Assembly: GCA_964461115.1 (NCBI GenBank)
Contig: CAYWSX010000002.1
Span: 62,001 to 126,000 of the forward strand
Source: RGIG2134 sp964461115
GTDB lineage: Bacteria; Cyanobacteriota; Vampirovibrionia; Gastranaerophilales; Gastranaerophilaceae
Length of the DNA stretch: 64,000 bases
Direction: 5' to 3'
The notes beneath the pieces are model-generated. The model worked only from the letters and a program-made list of their open reading frames with translations. It was not told the origin of the DNA and did no database searches. The number at the start of each line of letters is the position of its first letter. Positions within the stretch are counted from its first letter, which is position 1. The position numbers were made by a program, and so were the translations under genes. This document shows, one piece after another, positions 50,870 through 59,530 of this stretch.

Positions 50870-52132
50870 CTATACGTTTGGCAGATCGCCTTTGACTTCC
50901 GCCACTTCATCACTGCCAAGTTCAAAAACTTCGTGAAGGTGTTTCACAGCTTCTTTAGCATTTTGCTTGTCAACAAGACAGCTGATTTTAATTTCACTTG
51001 TAGAAATCATTTTGATGTTAATTCCCGCATCTGCAAGAGATTTAAACATTTCAGCGGCAATCCCGGGTCTGTCCACCATTCCTGCGCCAACGATTGACAC
51101 CTTCGCGATGTTTTCGTTTACATGCACATTTGAGGCATTCAATTCTTTTGCAATCGGATCAAGAATGTCGAGCGTTCTTTGAATATCATCTGAGCTGATT
51201 GTAAACGCAATATCATTAGTGTTATTTGACTGTCTTGCGTATGATTGGATAATCATATCAACGCTGATATTTTTTGCAGCAAGAGCGCTAAAAATCTTTG
51301 CCGAAACACCCGGTTTATCAGGAACATCGCAAACTACTACTCGAGCTTGAGAAGAATCTTCAGCCACGCCTGTCACAGGTTTGTAAATTTCCATATTTTT
51401 CTCTCCTAAAATCAATGTTCCTAAATTATCTAACTTAAACGTGCTGCGAACACGAACAGGGACGTTAAACTGCTTAGCAGTCTCAACTGAGCGCGGGTGA
51501 AGAACATTCGCACCGAGGTGCGCAAGTTCGAGCATTTCGTCGTACTCAACCTGCTCCAAACGCGTAGCATTAGGCACAACGCGCGGGTCTGTTGTGTAAA
51601 CACCCTCTACGTCGGTATAAATATCGCATCTGTCAGCATTCAAAGCTGCTGCAATCGCAACAGCAGAAGTGTCTGAGCCGCCACGACCGAGAGTTGTGAT
51701 TTCACCCTCCGGTGTAACACCTTGGAAGCCTGCAACTACGATTATTTTACCATCGTTAATGTTTTTCATTAACTTATCTGTTTTTATATCTAAAATTCTT
51801 GCTTTTGAGTGAACTTTTTCAGTAATAATGCCTACTTGCATAGCATTCATACTTATTGCAGGATGCCCTGCAGACTGAATAGCCATTGTCAAAAGCGCGA
51901 TAGAAACCTGTTCGCCTGTTGAAAGCAGCATATCCATTTCACGAGGAGACGGCTTATCCGAAAGCTCATTAGCAAGCTTTACAAGATAGTCTGTCGTGTG
52001 CCCCATAGCGGAAACAACAACTACGACGCTATTTCCATTCATTTTTTCTCTGATAATAGATTGAGCGACACTCTTAATTTTTTGGGCATCTGCAACTGAT
52101 GTGCCGCCGTATTTTTGGACAATAATTCCCAC
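50870..52132 (-). CDS. lysC: Aspartate kinase
   Basis: The 420-residue protein catalyses the first step to lysine, threonine, methionine and diaminopimelate. The start is GTG with GAGGT nearby. It has the kinase signature IVQKYGGTSVAD (4-15), TLGRGGSDTSAVA, and two ACT domains (about 265-345 and 345-420) for feedback by lysine/threonine. Length fits a monofunctional aspartokinase. It lies seven bases after the TPR protein gene and ends at a shared terminator. Confidence 0.96.
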   Translation of the reverse strand: MGIIVQKYGGTSVADAQKIKSVAQSIIREKMNGNSVVVVVSAMGHTTDYLVKLANELSDKPSPREMDMLLSTGEQVSIALLTMAIQSAGHPAISMNAMQVGIITEKVHSKARILDIKTDKLMKNINDGKIIVVAGFQGVTPEGEITTLGRGGSDTSAVAIAAALNADRCDIYTDVEGVYTTDPRVVPNATRLEQVEYDEMLELAHLGANVLHPRSVETAKQFNVPVRVRSTFKLDNLGTLILGEKNMEIYKPVTGVAEDSSQARVVVCDVPDKPGVSAKIFSALAAKNISVDMIIQSYARQSNNTNDIAFTISSDDIQRTLDILDPIAKELNASNVHVNENIAKVSIVGAGMVDRPGIAAEMFKSLADAGINIKMISTSEIKISCLVDKQNAKEAVKHLHEVFELGSDEVAEVKGDLPNV

Positions 52133-52139
52133 ATTTACC

Positions 52140-53843
52140 TCAATTATTATGTTTCGCCAGTTCTTGGAGCTGAATCTTCTTGTCTATAAAGTCAATATCA
52201 TCTCCGCCGAGTTCAAGAACTCTTTCACACCATTTCAGTGCTTGCTCTATATTATATGGCGAGTTAGAATTTTGTGCAAGCTCAAAATTTATCAAACACA
52301 TGAGTTTAGCAAAATCAATTTTTTCGCCAAAGACAGATTCGATTGAATGAAGTTCAAAAAGAGCTTCATCATAGCGGTTAAGCCGATATAAAGTCTCTGC
52401 AATTCCTATTTTTGCTTCCTTAATCTCAGGATTTCTGAAAAGAGTTTCTCTGAATTTATCAAGAGCTTCCGTATATTTTTCTGCCTGCAAAAGTATCACC
52501 CCGTATACAAAGATTACAGCAGCTGATTCTTTGTCCATAGAGTAGGCTTTGCGGATTTTTCTGAGTGCGTTTTTCTCATCACCAGTCTCACAAAGAACTT
52601 TTGCATAATTAACATATGCATCAATCAATTCCGGTGCGTATTCAACAGCTTTTGCATAGTATTTCAAGGCATTTTCGATATCTTGCTTTTTATAAAAAAT
52701 GTTAGCAAGTTCAAAATTAATTTCAGGCTTAGCATTAGTTTCCGCAAGCACTTTCTTGTATAAATCCGCCGCTAATCCAAGCTCATCAATCGATACATAT
52801 ATTTTAGCCATCAGAGCTCTTGCATCGTGATTCTGCGGGTAATACTCAAGCAGCGAAGCGAGATTTGAAAGAGCTTCTGCCGGATTCTCAAGCTGAAAAC
52901 AGCAAATAGCATAGTTAAACAGTGCCTGTTCGTTAAACGGTTCGCGCTCTAAAATCCAGGCATTTTTATGTTTGGCCTCATCAAATTTTTTGAAATGCTG
53001 CAGCATAATTGCCCATGAAGAATACAAAATAACCTTTTCTACCCCGTTTTCGGAGGCTTTCTCGTAATATTCGAGCAGCTCTTCCCCTTTTCCGAGCTTT
53101 AGGTCTGTTTCTGCCGCTAAAATATATGTTTCTGCCTTCTTTGGATTAAGGATAAGCGCTTGTGCCGCAACTTTTTCGGCCAACTCGTAGTTTTCCAGCT
53201 TATAGTCACAAAATGCAAGATAATAGTAGGCTTCCGCATGGTTCGGTGCATAAATTATTACAACATTGAGTTTTTGCAGAGCTTCAGCATAACGACCCAT
53301 TTCAGTTAAAAGAACGCCCCACAAGAAAAATGCGGAATAATTCAGCGGATTGTAAAAACAAGCCTTCCTGAATTTTTCCTCCGCTTCATCCTGCTTCTTT
53401 TGCTTAGCAAGAGCAATTCCCCAGTTTAAATATATATCTGAGTCGCGAGAATTGAATTTACATGCTTTTTTGTAAAATTTTTCAGCTGTTTTACAGTCGT
53501 CAAGTTCGACCAAAACAGACGCCCAAAGTGAGTATGCGCGTGAATTGTAACGATCAAGCTTGATTGCCCTCCTGAAATACGAAATCGCCTCTTCATACTG
53601 CTCCAAACGGGCATGATAAATCCCCAAGTTGACATAGCTCTGAGGAGAAGGGTTAACCATAGCTGCTGATGTCTCAAACTGCTCTTTTGCCTTCTCATAA
53701 TCGCCCTCATTTGCCCAGTAGAGCCCCATATTAACAAAAGCCTCACTCGGTATGGCCGGAATCTCCGAAATCATTTCATAGCGCTTTGTGTAAAGGTCAA
53801 ACTTTTTAACATGTAAAAATAATCTTCTGAAAAACTTTTTCAT
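52140..53843 (-). CDS. Large tetratricopeptide repeat protein
   Basis: The 567-residue protein is made almost wholly of TPR units, at least a dozen from about residue 30 to 550. The canonical residues (W/Y-G-Y-A-Y-P) recur, for example YVNLGIYHARLEQYEEAISYF-like segments. It has no signal peptide or enzyme domain. TPR proteins bind partner proteins; cyanobacterial relatives act in pilus, secretion or envelope assembly. It is co-transcribed with lysC, seven bases apart. A TATACT box at 53860-53855 predicts a leader of only about five bases. Confidence 0.9.
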   Translation of the reverse strand: MKKFFRRLFLHVKKFDLYTKRYEMISEIPAIPSEAFVNMGLYWANEGDYEKAKEQFETSAAMVNPSPQSYVNLGIYHARLEQYEEAISYFRRAIKLDRYNSRAYSLWASVLVELDDCKTAEKFYKKACKFNSRDSDIYLNWGIALAKQKKQDEAEEKFRKACFYNPLNYSAFFLWGVLLTEMGRYAEALQKLNVVIIYAPNHAEAYYYLAFCDYKLENYELAEKVAAQALILNPKKAETYILAAETDLKLGKGEELLEYYEKASENGVEKVILYSSWAIMLQHFKKFDEAKHKNAWILEREPFNEQALFNYAICCFQLENPAEALSNLASLLEYYPQNHDARALMAKIYVSIDELGLAADLYKKVLAETNAKPEINFELANIFYKKQDIENALKYYAKAVEYAPELIDAYVNYAKVLCETGDEKNALRKIRKAYSMDKESAAVIFVYGVILLQAEKYTEALDKFRETLFRNPEIKEAKIGIAETLYRLNRYDEALFELHSIESVFGEKIDFAKLMCLINFELAQNSNSPYNIEQALKWCERVLELGGDDIDFIDKKIQLQELAKHNN

Positions 53844-53889
53844 GCTTCTATTTTAGTATAAATGAGAAAGGTTGTCACAAATAAAAAAC

Positions 53890-53919
53890 AGTAAATAAAA
53901 AGAGCGGTATTAACCGCTC
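53890..53919 (-). terminator. Rho-independent terminator of ctpA
   Basis: GAGCGGT pairs with ACCGCTC around ATTA (53902-53919). On the minus strand TTTTTATTT follows. It lies about 25 bases after the ctpA stop. Confidence 0.85.
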
Positions 53920-53943
53920 AGAAAATTCAAATTTAGTGTTAGC

Positions 53944-55197
53944 TTATTGTGCTGCCTGCACTGTCTGTTTGATTACAGCCGCTGTCGAACCCTGATTTTT
54001 AATCATCGTCAGCATAAGCTCGTTAGCGCGTTTGAGCTGAGAATCGTTCTTATTTTTAATATCATCATCAGTCAATTTAGCCTCAACATCCGGTTCAATA
54101 CCTTTTTTGTTAATATCAGTTCCGTTCGGAGTAAGATATTTTTGTATTGTTATATTCATTCCGGAGCCGTTCGGAAGTTTGTTTACTTCCTGTACAAGTC
54201 CTTTACCGAAAGACGTTTCACCCACAATAAGCGCTCTTTTGTTATCTTTGAGTGCGCCTGAGAAGATTTCACTCGCTGACGCCGAACCTTTGTTAATCAA
54301 AACGATTAGAGGTTTATCCGAAATATATCTTTTGGTAGCTCTTGTGGTGTCTTTGTAGCCGTCTCTGTCAACTGTTGAGACGATAACACCGCCGTCGATA
54401 AACATATCAGACATTGAAATAGCATTTGTTAAAAGCCCGCCCGGATTTGAACGAAGGTCGATAATTATACCTTTTTTGTCAGTTTGACCGTTCAATGCGG
54501 CTAAAAACTCGTCTCTCGCATTCTTGCTTATGAAGGTGCTTAATCTGATGTAACCTACTTCCGGCGCAAGTTTCACATCATTAGGGATTTTTGTGGAAAC
54601 CGATTTAATTACAATTTCTGCACGCTTCACAGTAACTTTCTTCAAAGGTTCATTTTTACGTTTGATAGTAAGGGTTACAGGAGTCCCTTCAGGACCGCGA
54701 ATTTTATCTGCCGCCTTATCAACCGTAATACCTTTTGTGCTCTCGCCGTTAATTTGGACAATCTCATCTTCTGCCTGCAATCCGGCTTTCTCCGCAGGGG
54801 TGTCTTCCATAGGAGCAATTACCAGCAATTTGCCCTCTTTTACTGCAATCTGCACACCAATGCCCTTCAAGGAGCCTTTAATTGAGCTTGTTTCATCCGC
54901 AAACTCTTTTGGGTTCAAAAATTTTGTGTACGGGTCGTTCAAACTAGCCAGCATCGTGTCTATTGCGACATATGCATCCTCATCTGTCTGAATTTTTGAG
55001 TCGTACTTGTGTCTCCACCGCTCCCAATTCTGATGGTTGTTCGTTTGGTCAACATACTTTGTGTTAACAAGCTTCCAGACATTGTCATAAAGCTGCTGGG
55101 GGGTAAATGCAAAACTTACGTTAGCAAAAGCCAATGCGCAAAAAAGCACCAAGCCTGCTGTCCAAAGTCCGCCAAATCTTTTTAAGTGTGATTTCAC
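53944..55197 (-). CDS. ctpA: Carboxyl-terminal processing protease CtpA (S41)
   Basis: The 417-residue protein begins at GTG 55197 with GGA upstream and a TGTTAGAAT box further on. It has a signal peptide (about 10-30), an N-terminal domain, a PDZ domain (about 100-190, IGVQI..EGKLLVIAPM) and the S41 catalytic core. S307 and K332 (SASASE, FGKG) form the dyad. It trims C-termini of exported proteins. In cyanobacteria CtpA matures D1; here another substrate is likely. It is a single unit with its own terminator. Confidence 0.94.
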   Translation of the reverse strand: MKSHLKRFGGLWTAGLVLFCALAFANVSFAFTPQQLYDNVWKLVNTKYVDQTNNHQNWERWRHKYDSKIQTDEDAYVAIDTMLASLNDPYTKFLNPKEFADETSSIKGSLKGIGVQIAVKEGKLLVIAPMEDTPAEKAGLQAEDEIVQINGESTKGITVDKAADKIRGPEGTPVTLTIKRKNEPLKKVTVKRAEIVIKSVSTKIPNDVKLAPEVGYIRLSTFISKNARDEFLAALNGQTDKKGIIIDLRSNPGGLLTNAISMSDMFIDGGVIVSTVDRDGYKDTTRATKRYISDKPLIVLINKGSASASEIFSGALKDNKRALIVGETSFGKGLVQEVNKLPNGSGMNITIQKYLTPNGTDINKKGIEPDVEAKLTDDDIKNKNDSQLKRANELMLTMIKNQGSTAAVIKQTVQAAQ

Positions 55198-55225
55198 CTG
55201 TTCATCCTCTTTTTCTTTTACAACT

Positions 55226-55234
55226 ATTCTAACA
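55226..55234 (-). promoter_or_regulatory. Extended -10 promoter of ctpA
   Basis: TGTTAGAAT on the minus strand, the same nine bases as the RND operon promoter (20548-20556). The predicted start lies near 55219, about 20 bases before the GTG. Confidence 0.45.
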
Positions 55235-55317
55235 TAATATTATTTTAAGACTTAATATTTAACGAAAAGTTGCATTCACCCTAAAACCTTCACCAAAAGC
55301 CGTCATGCTATTGGATA

Positions 55318-55342
55318 GCTGCTGAAACAAGTTCAGCATGAC
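55318..55342. repeat. Palindromic dispersed repeat, variant copy
   Basis: The GCTGAA/TTCAGC variant of the 25-base palindrome seen at 686-710. It lies between rlmH and ctpA. Confidence 0.7.
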
Positions 55343-55365
55343 AGGTGGGAGGTCAGGATGACAAG

Positions 55366-55836
55366 TTACCTGTGATAACTCTCATTAGCAAGGATTTTCA
55401 AGGCACGGTATATCTGTTCTGTCAGCATTACTCGGGCAAGCTGGTGCGGAAATGTCATTTTGGAAAAGCTCAGCTTAAAATCCGCACGAGCAGAAACACT
55501 GTCTGATAAACCGTTTGCTCCGCCAATAACAAAAACTATTTCGTTCACACCCTCGTTCGCTACGGAACTTATTTTTTCTGCAAATTCTTCAGAAGAAAGT
55601 GATTTACCCTTGATTTCCATAGCTACAACATAAGAATTAGGCTTAATCGCAGATAGTATTTTTTCACCTTCTTCATCTTTGTATTTTATAGCAAGCGCGT
55701 CATCTTTAATACTTTCTGCAGGGATTTCATGGCAAGAGAATGAACAATAAGGCTGCAAACGCTTTGAAAACTCCTCTTGAGCTGATTTAAAACATGCTTC
55801 ACGCATTTTTCCGACAGCCACGATTTTTATGTTCAT
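55366..55836 (-). CDS. rlmH: 23S rRNA (pseudouridine-1915 N3)-methyltransferase RlmH
   Basis: The 156-residue SPOUT methyltransferase methylates pseudouridine 1915 in helix 69 of 23S rRNA. It has VAVGKMRE at the start, VFVIGGANGLSDSV with the knot, and the C-terminal FPHQLARVMLTEQIYRALKIL. Length matches the family. Its ATG overlaps the stop of the FlhA-like gene by one base, so the two are coupled. Confidence 0.96.
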   Translation of the reverse strand: MNIKIVAVGKMREACFKSAQEEFSKRLQPYCSFSCHEIPAESIKDDALAIKYKDEEGEKILSAIKPNSYVVAMEIKGKSLSSEEFAEKISSVANEGVNEIVFVIGGANGLSDSVSARADFKLSFSKMTFPHQLARVMLTEQIYRALKILANESYHR

Positions 55837-57296
55837 TATATAGCCGCCAAGATTTCCGTAGCATAGTCAGTCGAAATTTCTTCCTCAGAAATTACCTGCA
55901 AGTTAGGAATAAGCTGAAGCATAACCATAGCAATCATATGGCGGACTTCAAGCGGCGCAAGAAGAACGATTTTATCGCGGGAAACGCCCAACTCTTTGGC
56001 TGTTTCTATAAGTTTATCAATTATTTGTTTAAGCTTCGCACCGTCGACGCGCACAATAGTCTGCTCATTATCATCCATGAGGCTTATAATTTTATCTATT
56101 GTCTCGTTTGAGAGCTGAATTACTGAAATCGTGCTGCTATCATCCGCAAGCCTTGAAGATATCTGTTTTGCGAGCGAAACGCGTATCTTATCAAGCAAAT
56201 CATCTTTCACCGTTTCATCGGAAAAATCATTAATTTTCTCAAAAATATACACAATATCTTTGATGGAAACATGTTCTTTGATGAGATTTATCAGCAAATA
56301 TTTTAATTCTGCAAGCGAAATAAAGTCAGGCACGCAGTTTTCAATCAAATATGGGTTATTTTGAACAACAATATCCACATATCTGTTCAAATCACCATAA
56401 TCGAAAATTTCTTCAATATTTTTTATACAAACAAACTCCAACGCACGTGCTACATATGCCTGAGGAGTATGCCCTTGCGTCCAGAAATCGAGAGTATGCT
56501 CTTTTTCTATCCAGACAATTTCACGTCCGGAAATAGGGTCGTTGTCGCGAATTGAATTTTTTGGCAGACGGGTCAGCGTCAATTCATCCGCGTAAAACAT
56601 CAAAAATCCCGGATACGCATATGAGCGAAAAGACTTAACCCCGCGGACATTTACACAAAACTCATTGGCTTGCAATGTATCGTCATCCAAAAATTTCACG
56701 GACGGAATAACAAACCCAAGCTCACCTACGAGTCTTTGGCGGGAATTTACGGTTTCAGCAACCAAAACTGCGTCCAAATCAGGGTTTACAAGCTCCAAAA
56801 CTTCTTCAGACAGCGAAATTGTAAGTTTGTCTTCACCGATTGAAGGAGTTACAAAATCAGGCGAAATTGTTTCCCTTAGCTGTTTTTTCAACTCATTAAG
56901 CTCTATCATAAGCCCTGACATTTGATTGTTCAGCTCGCCATGATACTCTCCTGTGCCGTCTTCAATCTGAGATTTAATTTTATCAATTTTTTCACGCTTG
57001 TCGCGGATTTTACGCTGAATATCTACACATTTGTGGTAGGGACTGTTATCCTGCGTCAGAATTTTTTCCATACGCGTCTTAAAGACAGCAATATCGTCTG
57101 CATCGGAAGTTTCATCTTCATCCTGAGATTCCGTCACAAAAATGCAGTTGTAACAGTACCCTTCGTCGTTTTCTACCTCATGAAGCGTGTATAAATCCCA
57201 GCCCGCTTTGGACATTTCGTTCAACAAGTCCTCTAACTGCTGCGCGTCGTCAGACGGACAAGTTCTTATTTTATATTGTGCTTTTGAAATTTTCAT
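55836..57296 (-). CDS. Soluble FlhA C-domain-like protein fused to an N-terminal domain
   Basis: The 486-residue protein has a DUF4177-like part (about 4-55, LEDLLNEMSKAGWDLYTLHEV pattern), a coiled coil (85-140) and a FlhA/FHIPEP cytoplasmic domain (about 155-486). In that domain RLVGELGFVIPSVKFLDD, QAYVARALEFV, VQNNPYLIENCVP, EHVSIKDIVYIFE and LPNLQVISEEEI-like stretches align in order with flagellar FlhA. The eight membrane helices of FlhA are missing. FlhA's cytoplasmic ring binds export substrates and chaperones. Here it may act as a detached docking domain, or be a remnant (inference). It is coupled to rlmH. Confidence 0.75.
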   Translation of the reverse strand: MKISKAQYKIRTCPSDDAQQLEDLLNEMSKAGWDLYTLHEVENDEGYCYNCIFVTESQDEDETSDADDIAVFKTRMEKILTQDNSPYHKCVDIQRKIRDKREKIDKIKSQIEDGTGEYHGELNNQMSGLMIELNELKKQLRETISPDFVTPSIGEDKLTISLSEEVLELVNPDLDAVLVAETVNSRQRLVGELGFVIPSVKFLDDDTLQANEFCVNVRGVKSFRSYAYPGFLMFYADELTLTRLPKNSIRDNDPISGREIVWIEKEHTLDFWTQGHTPQAYVARALEFVCIKNIEEIFDYGDLNRYVDIVVQNNPYLIENCVPDFISLAELKYLLINLIKEHVSIKDIVYIFEKINDFSDETVKDDLLDKIRVSLAKQISSRLADDSSTISVIQLSNETIDKIISLMDDNEQTIVRVDGAKLKQIIDKLIETAKELGVSRDKIVLLAPLEVRHMIAMVMLQLIPNLQVISEEEISTDYATEILAAI

Positions 57297-57362
57297 ATTT
57301 ATCTCCCCAACTCAGAACATAGTAGCACATAAGGGGATTTTTCGGCAACACACAAAATTAAT

Positions 57363-57391
57363 TTGTTTACTTTACTTGCTTTTGCTACAAT
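57363..57391 (+). promoter_or_regulatory. Promoter of the gltX-bioG-bioC operon
   Basis: A -35 TTGTTT (57363-57368), a 17-base spacer and an extended -10 TGCTACAAT (57383-57391). The predicted start lies near 57398, leaving a leader of about 56 bases before the gltX ATG at 57454 (AGGGAGAC ribosome site). Confidence 0.6.
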
Positions 57392-57453
57392 GATGTCAAG
57401 AAAAGCACAAATGCCCTAAAATTCGGACATTAAAATATGAAAAGGGAGACAAA

Positions 57454-58902
57454 ATGGAAAATTTAAGAGTAAGAATTGCACCTTCACCAAGCGGCAATTT
57501 ACACGTCGGAACAGCTAGAACAGCATTATTTAACTACTTATTTGCAAAGAAAAATAACGGGAAATTCGTTTTAAGAATCGAAGATACCGACCTTGAGCGC
57601 TCAAATGCGGAATACACGCAAAATATTTATGACAGTTTGAAAGCTTTGGGGCTAAACTGGGATGAAGGTCCCGATGTAGGCGGAGAATACGCCCCTTATC
57701 AGCAGTCAGAGCGCTTTGATATATATCCCGGATACGTCCAAAAACTACTCGAATCAGGTCATGCTTACGAATGCTTCTGCACACAAGAAGAACTCGAAGC
57801 GGAGAAAGAAGAAGCTATCAAAAACAAATCCGCTTATGTTTACTCTGAAAAATGCAGAAACTTGACCGCTGAACAGCGCCAAGATCTTATAAATCAAGGC
57901 CTAAAGCCTGTTGTAAGGTTTGCTATCCCTAAAAATCGCGAAATCATTTTTAATGACCTTGTAAAAGGCGAATTGAAGTTTGACGGCAACTTGATAGGGG
58001 ATTTTGTCATCCAAAAATCAAACAACACGCCTACTTATAACTTTGCAGTTGTAATTGACGACATGGAGATGAAAATTTCGCACATTATACGAGGAGAAGA
58101 CCATATTTCAAACACCCCTAAGCAAATTCTTATTTATGAGGCTTTAGGCGCAGAAGTCCCTCAATTCGGGCACCTTGGTATGATTTTGGCAACAGACAGA
58201 AGCAAACTTTCAAAACGCCACGGCGCTACCGCTGTCAGCGATTTTGTAAAAACCGGCTATCTGACAGAGGCTCTAATCAATTTTGTAGCGCTTCTTGGCT
58301 GGTCTCCGTCTGACGGTGAAGAAATTAAATCCGTCGAAGAAATTGCGGCTGACTTTGATATAACTAAGGTTTCATCATCAAACTCGATATTTGAGTACGA
58401 CAAATTGAACTGGATGAACGGTCAATACATCAAAAAAATGGACATAAAAGAGCTTACGGCAAGAATAAAACCTTTCTTGGCTGAATATGACCTTACAGAG
58501 CTTACCGAAGCGCAGCTTGAACAAATGGTTGAAGTTACACGCGAGCCATTGACAGTTTTGTCCGACATAACAAAGGATGTTCCGTTCTTTTTCGGCATGG
58601 ATGTTGCATTCGAAGGAACCGTTAAAGAGGATGTTCTTTCAACAGAAACATCACAAAATGTCCTCAAAAAAGTGGCAGAAGACGCGCAAAATTGGGATTT
58701 CAACAATCTTGAAGACATTCATGAAAAACTCGGCGCGCTGAGAACATTCTTTAAAGAGCAGGGAATCAAGCCTAAAGAAACTATGTGGGCTGTGAGAGCA
58801 GCAATAACCGGCAGAACTCATGGCGCAGATATTTCAGCAGTTATAAACATTATCGGCAAGGAAAAATTTTTACATAGAGTAAATAATGCAATACTTTCAT
58901 AA
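57454..58902 (+). CDS. gltX: Glutamyl-tRNA synthetase
   Basis: The 482-residue class I synthetase has APSPSGNLHVGTAR (HIGH variant), RIEDTDLERS, and KLSKRHGA (KMSKS loop). A C-terminal alpha-helical anticodon-binding part follows from about 325. Length is normal. Discriminating versus non-discriminating form cannot be decided by eye. Its last 17 bases overlap bioG. Confidence 0.97.
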   Translation: MENLRVRIAPSPSGNLHVGTARTALFNYLFAKKNNGKFVLRIEDTDLERSNAEYTQNIYDSLKALGLNWDEGPDVGGEYAPYQQSERFDIYPGYVQKLLESGHAYECFCTQEELEAEKEEAIKNKSAYVYSEKCRNLTAEQRQDLINQGLKPVVRFAIPKNREIIFNDLVKGELKFDGNLIGDFVIQKSNNTPTYNFAVVIDDMEMKISHIIRGEDHISNTPKQILIYEALGAEVPQFGHLGMILATDRSKLSKRHGATAVSDFVKTGYLTEALINFVALLGWSPSDGEEIKSVEEIAADFDITKVSSSNSIFEYDKLNWMNGQYIKKMDIKELTARIKPFLAEYDLTELTEAQLEQMVEVTREPLTVLSDITKDVPFFFGMDVAFEGTVKEDVLSTETSQNVLKKVAEDAQNWDFNNLEDIHEKLGALRTFFKEQGIKPKETMWAVRAAITGRTHGADISAVINIIGKEKFLHRVNNAILS

Positions 58903-59530
58903 GAAAAACGGCAAAGACAAGCTGGTAATATTCTTTTTAGGCTGGGCAACCGATTATTCATCGTTTGCCCGCCTTAATGAAGATGGTTACGATGTTTTGT
59001 ACGTTTGGGACTACAGGGATAAAGATTTCGAACCTAAAATTGACCTAAATGCATACGCGGAAAGAATTTTGCTTTCGTATTCTTATGGAGTATTTATTTC
59101 TTCCCTTATTGATATAGAAAATATCTCGAAAAACATTGCAATAAACGGCACACTCTGCCCTATCGACAGAACGTTCGGAATTAATCCGAAGATGTTTGAT
59201 TTAACCTTAAAAACGCTTTCAGATGAGACCTTGCAAAAATTCTATCGAAATATGTTTGAAAATGAAACAGAATATGCGGAATTTAAGGCGCTGTCAAATA
59301 AACTCGGCACGAATGAGTTGAAGTGCGAACTGGAAAGCATAAAAAAACTGGCAGCCGAAAATACCGACAATAAAAAGCTTTTCGACAAGGCTTTTATCTC
59401 TCATAACGATAAAATAATTCCGACAAAATCACAATTTGATTTTTGGAAAGATAAAACTGAACAAAAAACAATTATGGGCGGACATTTTCCCTTTATCGTC
59501 CGGCCGAATTTGAAAGATTACATAGAATGA
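58886..59530 (+). CDS. bioG: Pimeloyl-ACP methyl ester esterase, BioG type
   Basis: The 214-residue alpha/beta hydrolase is of the BioG (DUF452) family. It has FFLGWATDYSSF at 16-27, a nucleophile S66 in the SYSYG elbow (not GxSxG), an acid near D175 and H200 in MGGHFPF. BioG removes the methyl group from pimeloyl-ACP methyl ester to close the pimelate stage of biotin synthesis. It overlaps gltX by 17 bases and bioC by four. No other biotin genes are near. Confidence 0.88.
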   Translation: MQYFHKKNGKDKLVIFFLGWATDYSSFARLNEDGYDVLYVWDYRDKDFEPKIDLNAYAERILLSYSYGVFISSLIDIENISKNIAINGTLCPIDRTFGINPKMFDLTLKTLSDETLQKFYRNMFENETEYAEFKALSNKLGTNELKCELESIKKLAAENTDNKKLFDKAFISHNDKIIPTKSQFDFWKDKTEQKTIMGGHFPFIVRPNLKDYIE

